From positions 26,587,826 through 26,651,825 of the forward strand of contig OY821791.1 in NCBI GenBank assembly GCA_963682175.1: a stretch of DNA of 64,000 bases, given 5' to 3'. Of this stretch, positions 33,906 to 45,780 are shown one piece after another. The notes below the pieces were generated by a model that was not told the DNA's origin, did not search any database, and saw only the letters and a list, made by a program, of their open reading frames with translations. Both the position numbers and the translations under genes were made by a program. Each line of letters opens with the position of its first letter. The first letter of the stretch is position 1. The DNA is from Triglochin maritima. Lineage: Eukaryota; Streptophyta; Magnoliopsida; Alismatales; Juncaginaceae.

Positions 33906-35083
33906 TGATGAGAATTTAATTTATACCGCAAGTGCACGACGTCTATGAAGACGTGGCAAGTACGGGTCGAACACAAGGAGGGAGAGATTTCGTGTTTATG
34001 TTGTTTTCAATTAGAGGGGAAGAAGTAGAGAAGAATCAATTAGGGTTTTTGGAGTTTTTGGTTTAATTAACTAAAGTACGAAACAAAAGTAATTAAAATT
34101 AAAACAAGAACAAAGAGAGAAATCCGTGGGGTGGAGGTTTAGATTTAGGTTTAGAGTAGAGAATTACTGAAACTTATTATAAATCATGTTAGTTATGAAG
34201 CATTACAAGATAAATGACTTAACATAAACTCAAGTAATCAAAATACACTAATCATGAACTTAAAATAATAACATGCATTCATCATTCTCTAACCCAAATT
34301 CCATCACCTCCACCCTTTGGAGAGAGTTAGAAACTCATGGAGGGAGGAAGAGGAAGGGATCCTAGAGACATTAAAAGAAAACAAAAACAAAAGAAATCAA
34401 AACAGAATTTTATTGCTAATGATCCAAGACCAAAGGTTCAAAGATGTGTTACATTCGTCCTACAGGGCTATTTATAGCCGATACAGGGGATACCAATACA
34501 TAAAAGGATAGTACACGTGTCAACCCAACACTGGACAAAATTGGAGCACACAGATCCTCACTGGTGCGGCGAAATCGCCGCACAATGCATGGGAGATGTG
34601 GCGGAATCGCCGCCCAAGTCAAGGATTTCGCACCCGGATTTCTGTGGTGCGTTTATGGTATGATTTGATCTTTATTTGCACGTCTGGATGTTTCTTTCCA
34701 TTGTCTTGAGCTCCGGATTAATTCCTTCCATTGTTGGAGATTTATAGTTGATTTTTCTTTTGACTTTTCCAACAAAATATCTTGATCCTTTTCTTTTGCA
34801 ATTAGGTCCTTGGCATTTTTGCAATTAAGCCCTTGACCTTTTTGTGATTAGCTCCTTGAATGCTTTTATGCTTGGATGTATTTCCAATTGAAACCCGATA
34901 AACTTGAATTCGGTCTTTATGATAGAAATGAATCTTTTGCACACGTTTATGCTCGGAATGTGGGTAAATTGCATTCAGGTCCCTGTATTCTGTAAATAAG
35001 ACTAAACACATACCTTAGTAGCATTTATTGATGTAAAAGTAATCTAAATGAAAGACATATGATGCAATGTATGCAATGCATCA
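33906..35083 (-). repeat. A2 3' LTR
   Basis: 1178 bp; the polypurine tract complement lies to the right at about 35084-35102. It carries GCGGCGAAATCGCCGC at 34565-34580 and a less perfect partner at 34598-34613. It is about 50 bp shorter than the A3 LTR, so A2 and A3 belong to different subfamilies. Confidence 0.96.
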
Positions 35084-35205
35084 AATACCCCCACACCTAG
35101 ATTTTGCTAGTCCCTAGCAAAGCAGAATATAAGAAAATGAAAGCAGGGAAATCCTAACTCACTTTCGTAGGAATCACGGTTGCACTTAGCATGTGCAACA
35201 AGCCG

Positions 35206-35409
35206 TTAAACCTCCAAGTTTCCTAGGAGGAGGAGTGTTGTCTCCTGAGGGTTTTCAGCGGATATACCCACAAAATCCTGAATCAACATTTCATTAATAG
35301 CTCTCAATATCCCTACCTCAACTTTATACATCTCACTAAGAATTTTTGCATGCTCATTATATAAATCTAACTCATTAAAAATATGACTTGGTCTTTGTTC
35401 CTCCAACAT
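35206..35409 (-). CDS. Small frame in A2 3' region (67 aa)
   Basis: It is the counterpart of 31606-31809 and nearly identical. Its tail reads LLLLGNLEV. Relative to B1, the changes CTT to CTA and GGC to GGA are synonymous and break a potential CCTCCTTG/CAAGGAGG stem, which favours a coding explanation for this part. No family is recognised and expression is unproven. Confidence 0.35.
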   Translation of the reverse strand: MLEEQRPSHIFNELDLYNEHAKILSEMYKVEVGILRAINEMLIQDFVGISAENPQETTLLLLGNLEV

Positions 35410-36182
35410 TCACACCACTAACCCTTCTACACATGTTTATCACTTGAATTATTTTGCACGCCTCCTTTGGTGGTGAAGTATCATTCGGATCAACCATGGC
35501 ATGGATCATTCTTTTAGCTTTGGGCCTTGAGTATTATTATTTTTTTTTCTTTTCTTCCGTGATTCAACACATTTGCTTTTTGACACTTTTACCCTTTTGC
35601 ATTCGTGTAGCGAGTTTGGTCGATAATCCCGAGCTGGTAGACTCAAGTTACCGGGTTTCAAGATACCCCTACGGACCAGTGACTCAAAGGCTTGGGCTTT
35701 TGTAATCATTTTGCAGAATGTGTTTTCCTCACTTTATTCCTTTTATTTTTATTTTTATTTTCCTCAAGGCTTAATTGCTATTAGAAGTCCACACTTCCCG
35801 GTATATTTTCCTCAACCTCTGCTTTTTATCAACCACTTCAAAGATTTGATTCATCCAATTTAAGTGCATACATGTCTTAAAGGGCAATGGGTTATTTCTT
35901 TGGAACTTAGATTTATGTCACAATTTCTACAAGCAGAACTACATAATAAGGAACAAAAACTCAATGCAATTTGTACACGGGTTTTAGCAGTTCAATCTTA
36001 AGCTACGTCATGAAACATTGATTTTTTTTTATTTTAAAAAGAAAACAAGCAAATAGATATATACATAGATAAACGCCCCCCCCACACCTAAATCATGCAT
36101 TGTCCTCAATGTATGCATAGATAAAATAAATGCACTTATTACCTGAGTCGGCTTGCAGTAGAGGGGTTGAGTTTGCTCAGAG
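35410..36182 (-). other. A2 3' region upstream of the small frame
   Basis: Between the gag-protease stop and the small frame lie the internal polypurine-like motif (complement near 36075-36115, beside ATGCATTGTCCTC) and a minus-strand frame at 35506-35709 (AQAFESLVRRGILKPG, LPARDYRPNSLHEC). That frame is also near-open in A3. It is protein-like but unrecognised. Confidence 0.5.
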
Positions 36183-38609
36183 TCAACCGTAATCAGAACT
36201 GGATTGAATGACACCATATTGGTGCATGTATCCAGTTGAATTGTTCCCCATGTTGACTTGAGGAAAAGATTCCACTCTTCTCACTTGAATTGGTTCGCTT
36301 ATTTGCTCGAGTGATGGTGGTTGAGTAAATGAATCACTCCCTCTTTTCTTACTTCCTTTTTGCTTATGTGATGATTTATTTGATTCAGAATTCTGATAAA
36401 TACGTGCTCTCATCACAACATCACTTGGGTTGCATATTATTTCTGGCTCATTATCAATATGGAAGATATTAAATTCTGCTTTTAAGTTCCCGAAAGATAA
36501 TTGCATGAGCCCATTTCGACAGTTTATTAATGCTTCCGAAGTGGCTAAAAAGGGTCTACCTAAAATTACAGGGATTTGTCGATTAGGATTTACAACAGGT
36601 TCAGTATCAAGTACGACAAAATCCACTGGATAAATGAAGTCACCAACCTTAATCAAAACGTCCTCTACTATACCTCTCGGTTTCTTAACAGAACAATCAG
36701 CGAATTGGAGGGTTGTCCTAGAGGGTTTCAGTGGACCAAGGTTGAGTTGCTCGTAGACAGAAAATGGGAGCAAGTTAACGCTTGCACCAAGGTCTAGAAG
36801 GGCTTTATTGATAAACGTATCTCCTATTGAACATGAAATTGTGGGACACCCCGGGTCCTTATATTTTATAGGAGATGTGTTGGAAAGAATTGAGCATATG
36901 TTTGCAGTTAAGAATGCCTTCTTTGGTACATTCGTTTTTCTCTTCTTAGTGCACAAATCTTTTAAGAATTTAGCATAAGCAGGTATTTGTTGAATCATGT
37001 CTAAGAGTGGAATGTTTACCTTAACTTGCTTAAATACTTCCAAGATTTTCTCTATTTGTGCACTAGAGTTCTTTTTGAGTCTATTGGGAAATGAGGCTTT
37101 AGGCACATAGACTCGCTCAGGTTCAGGCTGAGCTACAGGTTCAGGTTGGGTAGGTGGATTGGGCTTTTCAATTTGGACGTCGGGTTCAGTGGTCAAGTCA
37201 TATGTGGGTGCTTGATGGCTGGATTGATTAGTCATTCTAGGGTTTACCACATTATTGTCAATTTGTCTTCCGGACCGTAATGATACTACAGCATTGATTT
37301 GTTGGAACGGTCCTTCCTCATTAACCATTTGAACCGGTCTAGGGTTGTTATTTCCTGAAGGTGGTTGATAAGATTGATATTGATTATTAGTTCTGGGGTT
37401 CACCTCAGGTTGACTTGGAAATTGGCCCTTTTCTCTTTCACCTATTATCTGTGCTAATTGGCTGACCTGTGTCTCTAGCCTTTGGAATGATTGGTTGGTT
37501 GTTTGTATAAAAGTTGTCATTAAAGTTTCTAATTTTGTCAACCTAACCTCATGATTTCCATTGTTATTACCCCCAGATGATGTATTATTTTGGTTATATG
37601 GGGTTGGTTGTTGTCTAGGAGGTTGTCCTTGTTGGGTCCACGAAAAATTGGGATGATTACGCCAACCTGGGTTATAGGTTGATGCGTAAGGATCATTTCT
37701 AGAGTTGTTATATGTGGCATTAACATGTTCCAGGTTCACACAGTCCTCCATTAAATGACCAGTCTGACCACATCTAGAGCAGGGGGTAGGGGATGCTTGT
37801 CGGGTTTGGTTTTGCAGTTCTAGACTTTCCATTCTACGCATTAGGGTAGCTAGTTTTGCCTCGGCCGCTATGTTGGAGTCTATAGCTAAGACACCTGGTC
37901 GGGGTTGACTCGCTATTCTAGATCCAATACTCGGGTTGATGGGTGTTCTAGCATTGTCCCATTGCATACTATTTTCAGCTAAATCCTCAAGAAAAGTCCA
38001 GGCATCATTTTCGTTTTTCGACATGAAATTCCCTTGGCTCACAGATTCTAGCATAACTCTAGATGTGGGTGTCAATCCCTCATAAATAATTTGGCATAAT
38101 TGCCACTTCGGAATTCCGTGATGAGGGCATTGGGTCAAGACACTCTTAAATCTCTCAAGATAGGAATAGAACGGCTCGCTCTCAGACTGAACGAATGCAA
38201 CAATTTCATTCCTAATCTTCATAGTCTTATGGTTGGGGAAATATTTTTTTAAGAAAACTTGAACAAATTCAGCCCAACTTCTAATAGATCTTTCGGCTAG
38301 ACTATATAGCCATTTCTTAGCGTCGTCTTTTAGTGCCAGAGGCACAAATTTCAGACGCACTGCCTCTTCAGGGATGTGCTGGTATTGCATAAGAGAGCAG
38401 ATTTCCTCAAATTCTCTAAGGAAGAGATATGGATCTTCCCTAGAGGTGAACTTAGGCAGCATACTCATGTATTGTGCCTTAAGTTCGAAGTCACGACCCG
38501 GTATGGTGGGCATGACGATGCACGATGGCTGAGCAGCCATCGTTGGGTAGCACCGATCCCTCAAAGTTATAGGTTGCGCAACAGGCGGGTCCACTACGTT
38601 CTCACCCAT
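36183..38609 (-). CDS. gag-pro: A2 Gag-protease polyprotein, intact
   Basis: It encodes 808 residues from the first conserved ATG (MGENVVDPP); the frame is open a further 46 codons to 38747 but has no ATG there. Counting from 38747, the Gag core lies at about residues 90-265 (ALKDDAKKWLY 138-148, FLKKYFPNH 165-173, YLERFK 196-201, CQIIYEGL 218-225). The zinc knuckle CSRCGQTGHLMEDC is at 323-336 and a P/Q/N-rich linker at 370-550. The aspartic protease has LLDLGASVNLLP at 650-661 (catalytic Asp 652) and VILGRPFLA at 727-735. It ends with an 85-residue tail. RT and integrase are missing, so the product could build particles and process itself but needs pol in trans. This is the only undamaged long frame in the window. 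Confidence 0.95.
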   Translation of the reverse strand: MGENVVDPPVAQPITLRDRCYPTMAAQPSCIVMPTIPGRDFELKAQYMSMLPKFTSREDPYLFLREFEEICSLMQYQHIPEEAVRLKFVPLALKDDAKKWLYSLAERSIRSWAEFVQVFLKKYFPNHKTMKIRNEIVAFVQSESEPFYSYLERFKSVLTQCPHHGIPKWQLCQIIYEGLTPTSRVMLESVSQGNFMSKNENDAWTFLEDLAENSMQWDNARTPINPSIGSRIASQPRPGVLAIDSNIAAEAKLATLMRRMESLELQNQTRQASPTPCSRCGQTGHLMEDCVNLEHVNATYNNSRNDPYASTYNPGWRNHPNFSWTQQGQPPRQQPTPYNQNNTSSGGNNNGNHEVRLTKLETLMTTFIQTTNQSFQRLETQVSQLAQIIGEREKGQFPSQPEVNPRTNNQYQSYQPPSGNNNPRPVQMVNEEGPFQQINAVVSLRSGRQIDNNVVNPRMTNQSSHQAPTYDLTTEPDVQIEKPNPPTQPEPVAQPEPERVYVPKASFPNRLKKNSSAQIEKILEVFKQVKVNIPLLDMIQQIPAYAKFLKDLCTKKRKTNVPKKAFLTANICSILSNTSPIKYKDPGCPTISCSIGDTFINKALLDLGASVNLLPFSVYEQLNLGPLKPSRTTLQFADCSVKKPRGIVEDVLIKVGDFIYPVDFVVLDTEPVVNPNRQIPVILGRPFLATSEALINCRNGLMQLSFGNLKAEFNIFHIDNEPEIICNPSDVVMRARIYQNSESNKSSHKQKGSKKRGSDSFTQPPSLEQISEPIQVRRVESFPQVNMGNNSTGYMHQYGVIQSSSDYG

Positions 38610-40022
38610 CAGATCCGGGTGAGGTGGTGCAACAGGTGGATTGGGGTTAAGTTCCAGATTGGAATCTAGATGAACTCGTGAGAGTCGATTACTCAAGTCC
38701 CGAATCCAAATCTGAGTGCACCGGGTTGAATCAATTTTTGAATTCAAATTCGAAATTTAAACTCCAAATTTAATTTCAAAAATTAATTAAGTTTTTTTTT
38801 CATTTTTTTTTATATATATATATTTTCGTTTTTTTTTTAATTTATGAAAATGGAAACAAACAATAGAAAGGTAAAGATGAGAAGGGAAAGAAGACTCAGA
38901 CGAGAAGGGAAACTTAACTCTAAAGGATAAAAATTAGGGTTGGTCAGAAATTTCCTGAACAAGCACGGTCAAAACAATCCTAGACCTAGTGTCACTTAGA
39001 TCTAGACGACTCCTAACTAGTTGAGTCGAATTGATTTGCTTGATTCACCTCCCTCACCAATCAAACCAAGTTGGCCAGTTAGTGTATAGCTAGTGGGGGC
39101 ACTTCCGACAGAGTCGGTGCCAATTAGACAACCACGTCGCTTGGAAGACTTTCGTCGACACAAAAACACTTTCTAGACACCAAATTGAATTCAATTAGCT
39201 TCAGGTCATAGCAAGTCAAACCAATTCTTCTCCTTAATTGAGTCCGAGTCCTTAGGGGCCAATGTCTAATTGGTTTTAAATTTTAGGCTTAGGCGACACT
39301 TCAGGATTGTGGTTTGTGGGCTACGGGAGGGTGATGAAATCCCCACCGTATCTTTTCCTACGGAGTTGCCCTTAAGATAGTTTAACTTAAATCTAGCAAA
39401 GATAGTCAAACAATGGTCCTTTTAATGGGGGCAATTGCAAGGTTGTATGCAACTAAATTATATGCTCTAATGCGATCGATAAAACCTCGATACGTACCTT
39501 GCCTCCAGCAATCTTCAACAAGTATTAATTTGCAAGAATTTAGCAAGAATAATGCAAGCAAAACATTATATGATGCATGCACTAATGTCTTTCTAATTTT
39601 GCCAATTTTAGGTCAGAGTTGAATTATTGCCAATTATGGAATTGTAACCCTAACACGTGCAATTCTACGAAAGGAAACTTTTCAATTATTCAGATTTTAC
39701 GAGAAAGGCAAGAGAAATTACCTCCGCAATGCTCAGTCGGGTTCGCCGCCCGCTCTCGGAGATTCCAGTAGCTCAATGCGACCACCCAGAGATGCCGACG
39801 ATGCCCCAGAAATTTGAAGACCAGAACCCTAGCTTGTGCGGCGATTCCGCCGCACTTCCTATTGCAGATGCGGCGATTCCGCCGCCCAGATGTCTCAGAA
39901 CGCTCCCGGAGTTCGCCGCGCGCTCTGTTGTCTCCTGCTACACAAATTCAAATACTTAGATCGCGCACAAGGTAGACAGGATAAAATCGAAAACACAAAA
40001 ACAAACGAAATCTTCGTCGCCT
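38610..40022 (-). other. A2 leader with palindromes
   Basis: This is untranslated leader on the minus strand, with GCGGCGATTCCGCCGC at 39838-39853 and 39870-39885. It has the same motif as U3 and the same arrangement as in A1. An AT-rich tract with TATATATA runs from 38787 to 38840 next to gag. Nothing else is recognised. Confidence 0.85.
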
Positions 40023-40039
40023 CCCCGGCAACGGCGCCA
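40023..40039 (-). other. Primer-binding site of A2, tRNA-Asp
   Basis: CCCCGGCAACGGCGCCA on the plus strand is the exact 3' end of plant tRNA-Asp, so the minus-strand element carries the perfect complement. It lies six bases from the 5' LTR. Confidence 0.95.
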
Positions 40040-40045
40040 AAAACT

Positions 40046-41223
40046 TGATGAGAATTTAATTTATACCGCAAGTGCACGGCGTCTATGAAGACGTGGCAAG
40101 TACGGGTCGAACACAAGGAGGGAGAGATTTCGTGTTTATGTTGTTTTCAATTAGAGGGGAAGAAGTAGAGAAGAATCAATTAGGGTTTTTGGAGTTTTTG
40201 GTTTAATTAACTAAAGTACGAAACAAAAGTAATTAAAATTAAAACAAGAACAAAGAGAGAAATCCGTGGGGTGGAGGTTTAGATTTAGGTTTAGAGTAGA
40301 GAATTACTGAAACTTATTATAAATCATGTTAGTTATGAAGCATTACAAGATAAATGACTTAACATAAACTCAAGTAATCAAAATACACTATTCATGAACT
40401 TAAAATAATAACATGCATTCATCATTCTCTAACCCAAATTCCATCACCTCCACCCTTTGGAGAGAGTTAGAAACTCATGGAGGGAGGAAGAGGAAGGGAT
40501 CCTAGAGACATTAAAAGAAAACAAAAACAAAAGAAATCAAAACAGAATTTTATTGCTAATGATCCAAGACCAAAGGTTCAAAGATGTGTTACATTCGTCC
40601 TACAGGGCTATTTATAGCCGATACAGGGGATACCAATACATAAAAGGATAGTACACGTGTCAACCCAACACTGGACAAAATTGGAGCACACAGATCCTCA
40701 CTGGTGCGGCGAAATCGCCGCACAATGCATGGGAGATGTGGCGGAATCGCCGCCCAAGTCAAGGATTTCGCACCCGGATTTCTGTGGTGCGTTTATGGTA
40801 TGATTTGATCTTTATTTGCACGTCTGGATGTTTCTTTCCATTGTCTTGAGCTCCGGATTAATTCCTTCCATTGTTGGAGATTTATAGTTGATTTTTCTTT
40901 TGACTTTTCCAACAAAATATCTTGATCCTTTTCTTTTGCAATTAGGTCCTTGGCATTTTTGCAATTAAGCCCTTGACCTTTTTGTGATTAGCTCCTTGAA
41001 TGCTTTTATGCTTGGATGTATTTCCAATTGAAACCCGATAAACTTGAATTCGGTCTTTATGATAGAAATGAATCTTTTGCACACGTTTATGCTCGGAATG
41101 TGGGTAAATTGCATTCAGGTCCCTGTATTCTGTAAATAAGACTAAACACATACCTTAGTAGCATTTATTGATGTAAAAGTAATCTAAATGAAAGACATAT
41201 GATGCAATGTATGCAATGCATCA
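40046..41223 (-). repeat. A2 5' LTR
   Basis: 1178 bp, nearly identical to 33906-35083 (visible differences near 40079 and 40391). TATAAATA (complement) lies near 40610. Confidence 0.96.
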
Positions 41224-42345
41224 GAATGATTGGTTGGTTGTTTGTATAAAAGTTGTCATTAAATTTTCTAATTTTGTCAACCTAACCTCATGATTTCCAT
41301 TATTACCCCCAGATGATGTATTATTTTGATTATATGGGGTTGGTTGTTGTCTAGGAGGTTGTCCTTGTTGGGTCCACGAAAAATTGGGATGATTACGCCA
41401 ACCTGGGTTATAGGTTGATGCGTAAGGATCATTTCTAGAATTGTTAAATGTGGCATTAACATGTTCCAGGTTCACACAGTCCTCCATTAAATGACCAGTC
41501 TGACCACATCTAGAGCAAGGGGTAGGGGATGCTTGTCGGGTTTGGTTTTGCAGCTCTAAACTTTCCATTCTACGCATAAGGGTGGCTAGTTTTGCCTCAG
41601 CCGCTATGTTGGCATCTATAGCTAAGACACCTGGTCGGGGTTGACTTGCTATTCGAGATCCAATACTCGGGTTGATGGGTGTTCTAGCATTGTCCCATTG
41701 CATACTATTTTCAGCTAAATCCTCAAGAAAAGTCCAGGCATCATTTTCATTTTTGGACATAAAGTTCCCTTGGCTCACAGATTCTAGCATAACCCTAGAT
41801 GTGGGTGTCAATCCCTCATAAATAATTTGGCATAATTGCCACTTCGGAATTCCGTGATGAGGGCATTGGGTCAAGACACTCTTAAATCTCTCAAGATAGG
41901 AATATAACGGCTCGCTCTCAGACTGAACGAATGCAACAATTTCATTCCTAATCTTCATAGTCTTATGGTTGGGGAAATATTTTTTTAGGAAAACTTGAAC
42001 AAATTCGGCCCAACTTCTAATAGATCTTTCGGCTAGACTATATAGCCATTTCTTAGCGTCGTCCTTCAGTGCTAGAGGCACGAATTTCAGACGCACTGCC
42101 TCTTCAGGGATATGCTGGTATTGCATAAGAGAGCAGATTTCTTCAAATTCTCTAAGGAAGAGATATGGGTCTTCCCTAGAGGTGAACTTAGGCAGCATAC
42201 TCATGTATTGTGCCTTAAGTTCGAAGTCGCGACCCGGTATGGTGGGCATAACGATGCACGATGGCTGAGCAGCCATCGTTGGGTAGCACCGATCCCTCAG
42301 AGTTATAGGTTGTGCAACAGGCGGGTCCACTACATTCTCACCCAT
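41224..42345 (-). pseudogene. gag-pro: A3 gag-protease, 5' part
   Basis: It starts at the conserved ATG (MGENVVDPP) and runs through the Gag core, zinc knuckle CSRCGQTGHLMEDC and linker to NQSF, where A2 interrupts it. The frame is open upstream to 42483 without another ATG. It has no internal stop. On its own it could still give a Gag lacking protease, ending in A2 LTR sequence. Confidence 0.93.
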
Positions 42346-43748
42346 TAGATCCGGGTGAGGTGGTGCAACAGGTGGGTTGGGGTTAAGTTCCAGACTGGAA
42401 TCTAGATGAACTCGTGAGAGTCGATTACTCAAGTCCCGAATCCAAATCTGAGTGCACCGGGTTGAATCAATTTTTGAATTCAAATTCGAAATTTAAATTC
42501 CAAATTTAATTTCAAAAATTAATTACAATTTTTTTGAATTTTTGAATTTTAATTTTTTTTTAATAATTTTTTTTAAAGGAAACAAACAATAGAAAGGTAA
42601 GGATGAGAAGGGAAAGAAGACTCAGACGAGAAGGGAAACTTAACTCTAAAGGGTAAAAATTAGGGTTGGTCAGAAATTTCCTGAACAAGCACGGTCAAAA
42701 CAATCCTAGACCTAGTGTCACTTAGATCTAGACGACTCCTAACTGGTTGAGTCGAATTGATTTGCTTGATTCACCTCCCTCACCAATCAAACCAAGTTGG
42801 CCAGTTAGTGTATAGCTAGTGGGGGCGCTTCCGACAGAGTCGGTGCCAATTAGACAACCACGTCGCTTGGAAGACTTTCGTCGACACAAAAACACTTTCT
42901 AGACACCAAATTGAATTCAATTAGCTTCAGGTCATAGCAAGTCAAACCAATCTCCTCCTTAATTGAGTCCGAGTCCTTAGGGGCCAATGTCTAATTGATT
43001 TTAAATTTTAAGGCTTGGGTGACACTTTAGGATTGTGATTTGTGGGCCACGGAAGGGTGATGAAATCCCCACCGTATCTTTTCCTACGGAGTTGCCCTTA
43101 AGATAGTTTAACTTAAATCTAGCAAAGATAGTCAAACAATGGTTCTTTTAATGGGGGGCAATTGCAAGGTTGTATGCAACTAAATTATATGCTCTAATGC
43201 AATCGATAAAAACCTCGATACGTACCTTGCCTCCAGCAATCTTCAACAAGTATTAATTTGCAAGAATTTAGCAAGAATAATGCAAACAAAACATTATATG
43301 ATGCATGCACTAAGGTCTTTCTAATTTTGCCAATTTTAGGTCAGAGTTGAATTATTGCCAATTATGGAATTGTAACCCTAACACGTGCAATTCTACGAAA
43401 GGAAACTTTTCAACTATTCAGATTTTACGAGAAAGGCAAGAAAAGTTACCTCCGCAATGCTCAGTCGGGTTCGCCGCCCGCTCTCGGAGATTCCAGTAGC
43501 TCAATGCGACCACCCAGAGATGCCGACGACCCCAGAGAAAAATGAAGACCAGAGCCCTAGCTTGTGCGGCGATTCCGCCGCAAATCCTCTTGAAGATGCG
43601 GCGATTTCGCCGCCCAAGTGTCTCAGAACGCTCCCGGATTTCGCCGCGCGCTCTGTTGTCTCCTGCTACACAAATTAAAATACTTAGATCGCGCACAAGG
43701 TAGACAGGATAAAATCGAAAACACGAAAACACAAAATCTGCGTCGCCT
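42346..43748 (-). other. A3 leader with palindromes
   Basis: Minus-strand leader between primer site and gag. Palindromes GCGGCGATTCCGCCGC and GCGGCGATTTCGCCGC lie near 43566-43613. Near 43060-43080 is the GGTGGGGATTTCATCACCC block common to A and B leaders. No gene is seen. Confidence 0.85.
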
Positions 43749-43765
43749 CCCCGGCAACGGCGCCA
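43749..43765 (-). other. Primer-binding site of A3, tRNA-Asp
   Basis: CCCCGGCAACGGCGCCA on the plus strand, a perfect match to the tRNA-Asp 3' end as in A2, six bases from the LTR. Confidence 0.95.
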
Positions 43766-43771
43766 AAAACT

Positions 43772-45000
43772 TGATGAGAATTTTATTTATACCGCAAGTG
43801 CACGGTGTCAATGAAGACGTGGCAAATACGGGTCGAACACAAGGAGGGAGAGATTTTGTTATTAGTGTGATTTCGATTGAGGGGAAGAAGGAAGAAGAAA
43901 TAAGTTGAGTTTTTGGTATTTTTGATTTAATTATCTAAAGTACGAAACAAAAGCAATTAGAATTAAAACAAGAAATAAGAAGAGAAATCCGTTGGGTGGA
44001 GGTTTAGATTTAGGTGTAGATTGGAGAATGGAGAAACTTGAAATAAATCATGTTAGTTATGAAGCATTACAAGATAAATGATTTAACATAAACTCAAGTA
44101 ATCAAAATATACTAATCACGAACTTAAAACAATAACATGCATTCATCATCTCTACCCCTAATTCCATCACCTCCACCCTTTGGAAAGAGTTAGAAACTCA
44201 TGGAGGGAGGAAGAAGAAGGGATCCTAGAGACATTAAAATAAAATAAAAACAAGAATTAAAAGAACAGAATTTTATTGCTAAAAAGAAGATTACAAGACA
44301 AAGACTAAAAATAAAAACCTAAGACTAAGGACCAAGGACCCTTCTAACATCGTTCTCGGGTCTATTTATAGTTGTTACAAGAGACCTAAGTATAGAATTG
44401 GAGAGTACACGTGTCCAGACACGACTGGTCAAAATTGGAGCACACAGATCGACTAGGGGGCGGCGTTTCCGCCGCATGATGCATGTAATGTGCGGCGATT
44501 TCGCCGCATGATCTCCTCAGATTTAATCCGGGTTTTGGTTGAATGTTTATGGTATGATTTGATCCTCCTTTGCGCGTCTGGATGATTTCTTTCCAATCTC
44601 TTGAGCTCCGGATTAATTCCTTCCATTGTTGGAGATTTATAATTGATTTTTCTATATATTTTCTCCAAGAGAATAAAAGCTACTCGTGATTTGCACTTAG
44701 GTCCTTGACTTTTTGCAGTTAAATCCCCGGCTACTTTTGTGCTTAAGTCCTTGTTCTTTTTGCAATTAGGACTTGAATGCTTTTATGCTTGGATACATTT
44801 CCATTCGTAACCCGATAATCTTGAACTTGGTCTTTATGATAGAAATGAGTCTTTTGCACGCGTTTATGCTCGGGATGTGGGTGAATTGCATTCAGATCCC
44901 TGTATTCTGTAAATAAGACTAAACACATACCTTAGTAGCATTTATTGATGTAAAAGTAATCTAAATGAAAGACATATGATGCAATGTATGCAATGCATCA
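43772..45000 (-). repeat. A3 5' LTR
   Basis: 1229 bp, matching 30254-31482 with about four visible differences. It begins on the minus strand at 45000, next to the duplicated GTGAC. Confidence 0.96.
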
Positions 45001-45005
45001 GTGAC

Positions 45006-45444
45006 CATCTCATTCAACCACTCTTTGTCACTTCCCATGTGTCCGTGTCAGTTTTGTTGTGGCACGAAGCAAACTCGCTACACAGAATGTCACCTTCCTC
45101 CTCACAAACATTTTTTTCCTTTCTTTCGGACTCCCAAACAAGCTTATGACCTTCCACTCCTTTTCTGGACACCAAGAAACATAATTACTTTGATTTACCA
45201 CCAAACCTGAATGTACTCTTCAAACATAGAGACTCCAAGCTTTCCAACTAAAAATCAAGAAAGTTGTAGGAAGTCCATCACTCCACCTCGGAGACATACC
45301 TAGTGACATGTAGAAGTGTCATGCCCCATAGTCATCTGACCATCCTGCACGTTACCTCATGCCATCAACTTAATATACATCAATCGGTTCTATTTCCAAC
45401 AACCTGGACTTTGTAAGCTTCGCCTACGTCTTCCATGTTGATAT
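45006..45444. other. Unrecognised flank of A3
   Basis: This continues the sequence left of A3 (29079-30253). The minus strand shows protein-like but broken reading (EEEGDILCSEFASCHNK). No family is recognised. Confidence 0.4.
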
Positions 45445-45780
45445 ACTCCTAATCTTTTGCTTTGGGTTTTAAGGTCCAAGTTGCTTAAAGGGAGATAAAT
45501 TATTGATCTGGGGGCAAACTAAAAGTCAGAACATGCCAAATTGATCCCCAGATCACTCTAACAGATAAAGGAACAAGCCAAAGAAAGAACAAGAGCAACA
45601 GAGCTTACCAGACCGCCAGTTGGCGGTCTCAGGCCGCTGATTGGCGGTCTGAAGCTTCCTGTTTGCCTCAGAATTTCTCCAGATGCCTTCCCTTGAGCTC
45701 CACAGCTTCCTGAAACAAACAAAACTACAAAACACAAATTAAATCAACTCGAATCGTCCCCGGCAACGACGCCAAAAACT
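45445..45780 (-). mobile_element. Family B leader and primer site (minus)
   Basis: The primer site is CCCCGGCAACGACGCCA at 45758-45774, one mismatch from tRNA-Asp. The leader contains paired palindromes at about 45613-45650 (CCGCCAGTTGGCGG and CCGCTGATTGGCGG) and matches the leader at 54220-54300. It stops abruptly near 45445 where the element was truncated. Confidence 0.8.

Larger units (their letters stand above)
33906..41223 (-). mobile_element. Family A element A2, intact and youngest
   Basis: 7318 bp on the minus strand with 1178-bp LTRs (5' LTR 40046-41223, 3' LTR 33906-35083) and the perfect duplication GAATG (33901-33905, 41224-41228). It sits inside A3 gag. I noticed only two differences between its LTRs, making it the most recent insertion seen. 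Primer site, leader palindromes, gag-protease frame and polypurine tract are all intact; RT and integrase are absent by design, as in A1 and A3. Confidence 0.97.
30254..45000 (-). mobile_element. Family A element A3, with A2 nested inside
   Basis: A minus-strand element with 1229-bp LTRs (5' LTR 43772-45000, 3' LTR 30254-31482) and the perfect duplication GTGAC (30249-30253, 45001-45005). Without A2 it is about 7.4 kb, the same length and layout as A1. Its gag-protease frame is split by A2 at 33905/41224. By eye its LTRs differ at about four positions. Confidence 0.97.
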
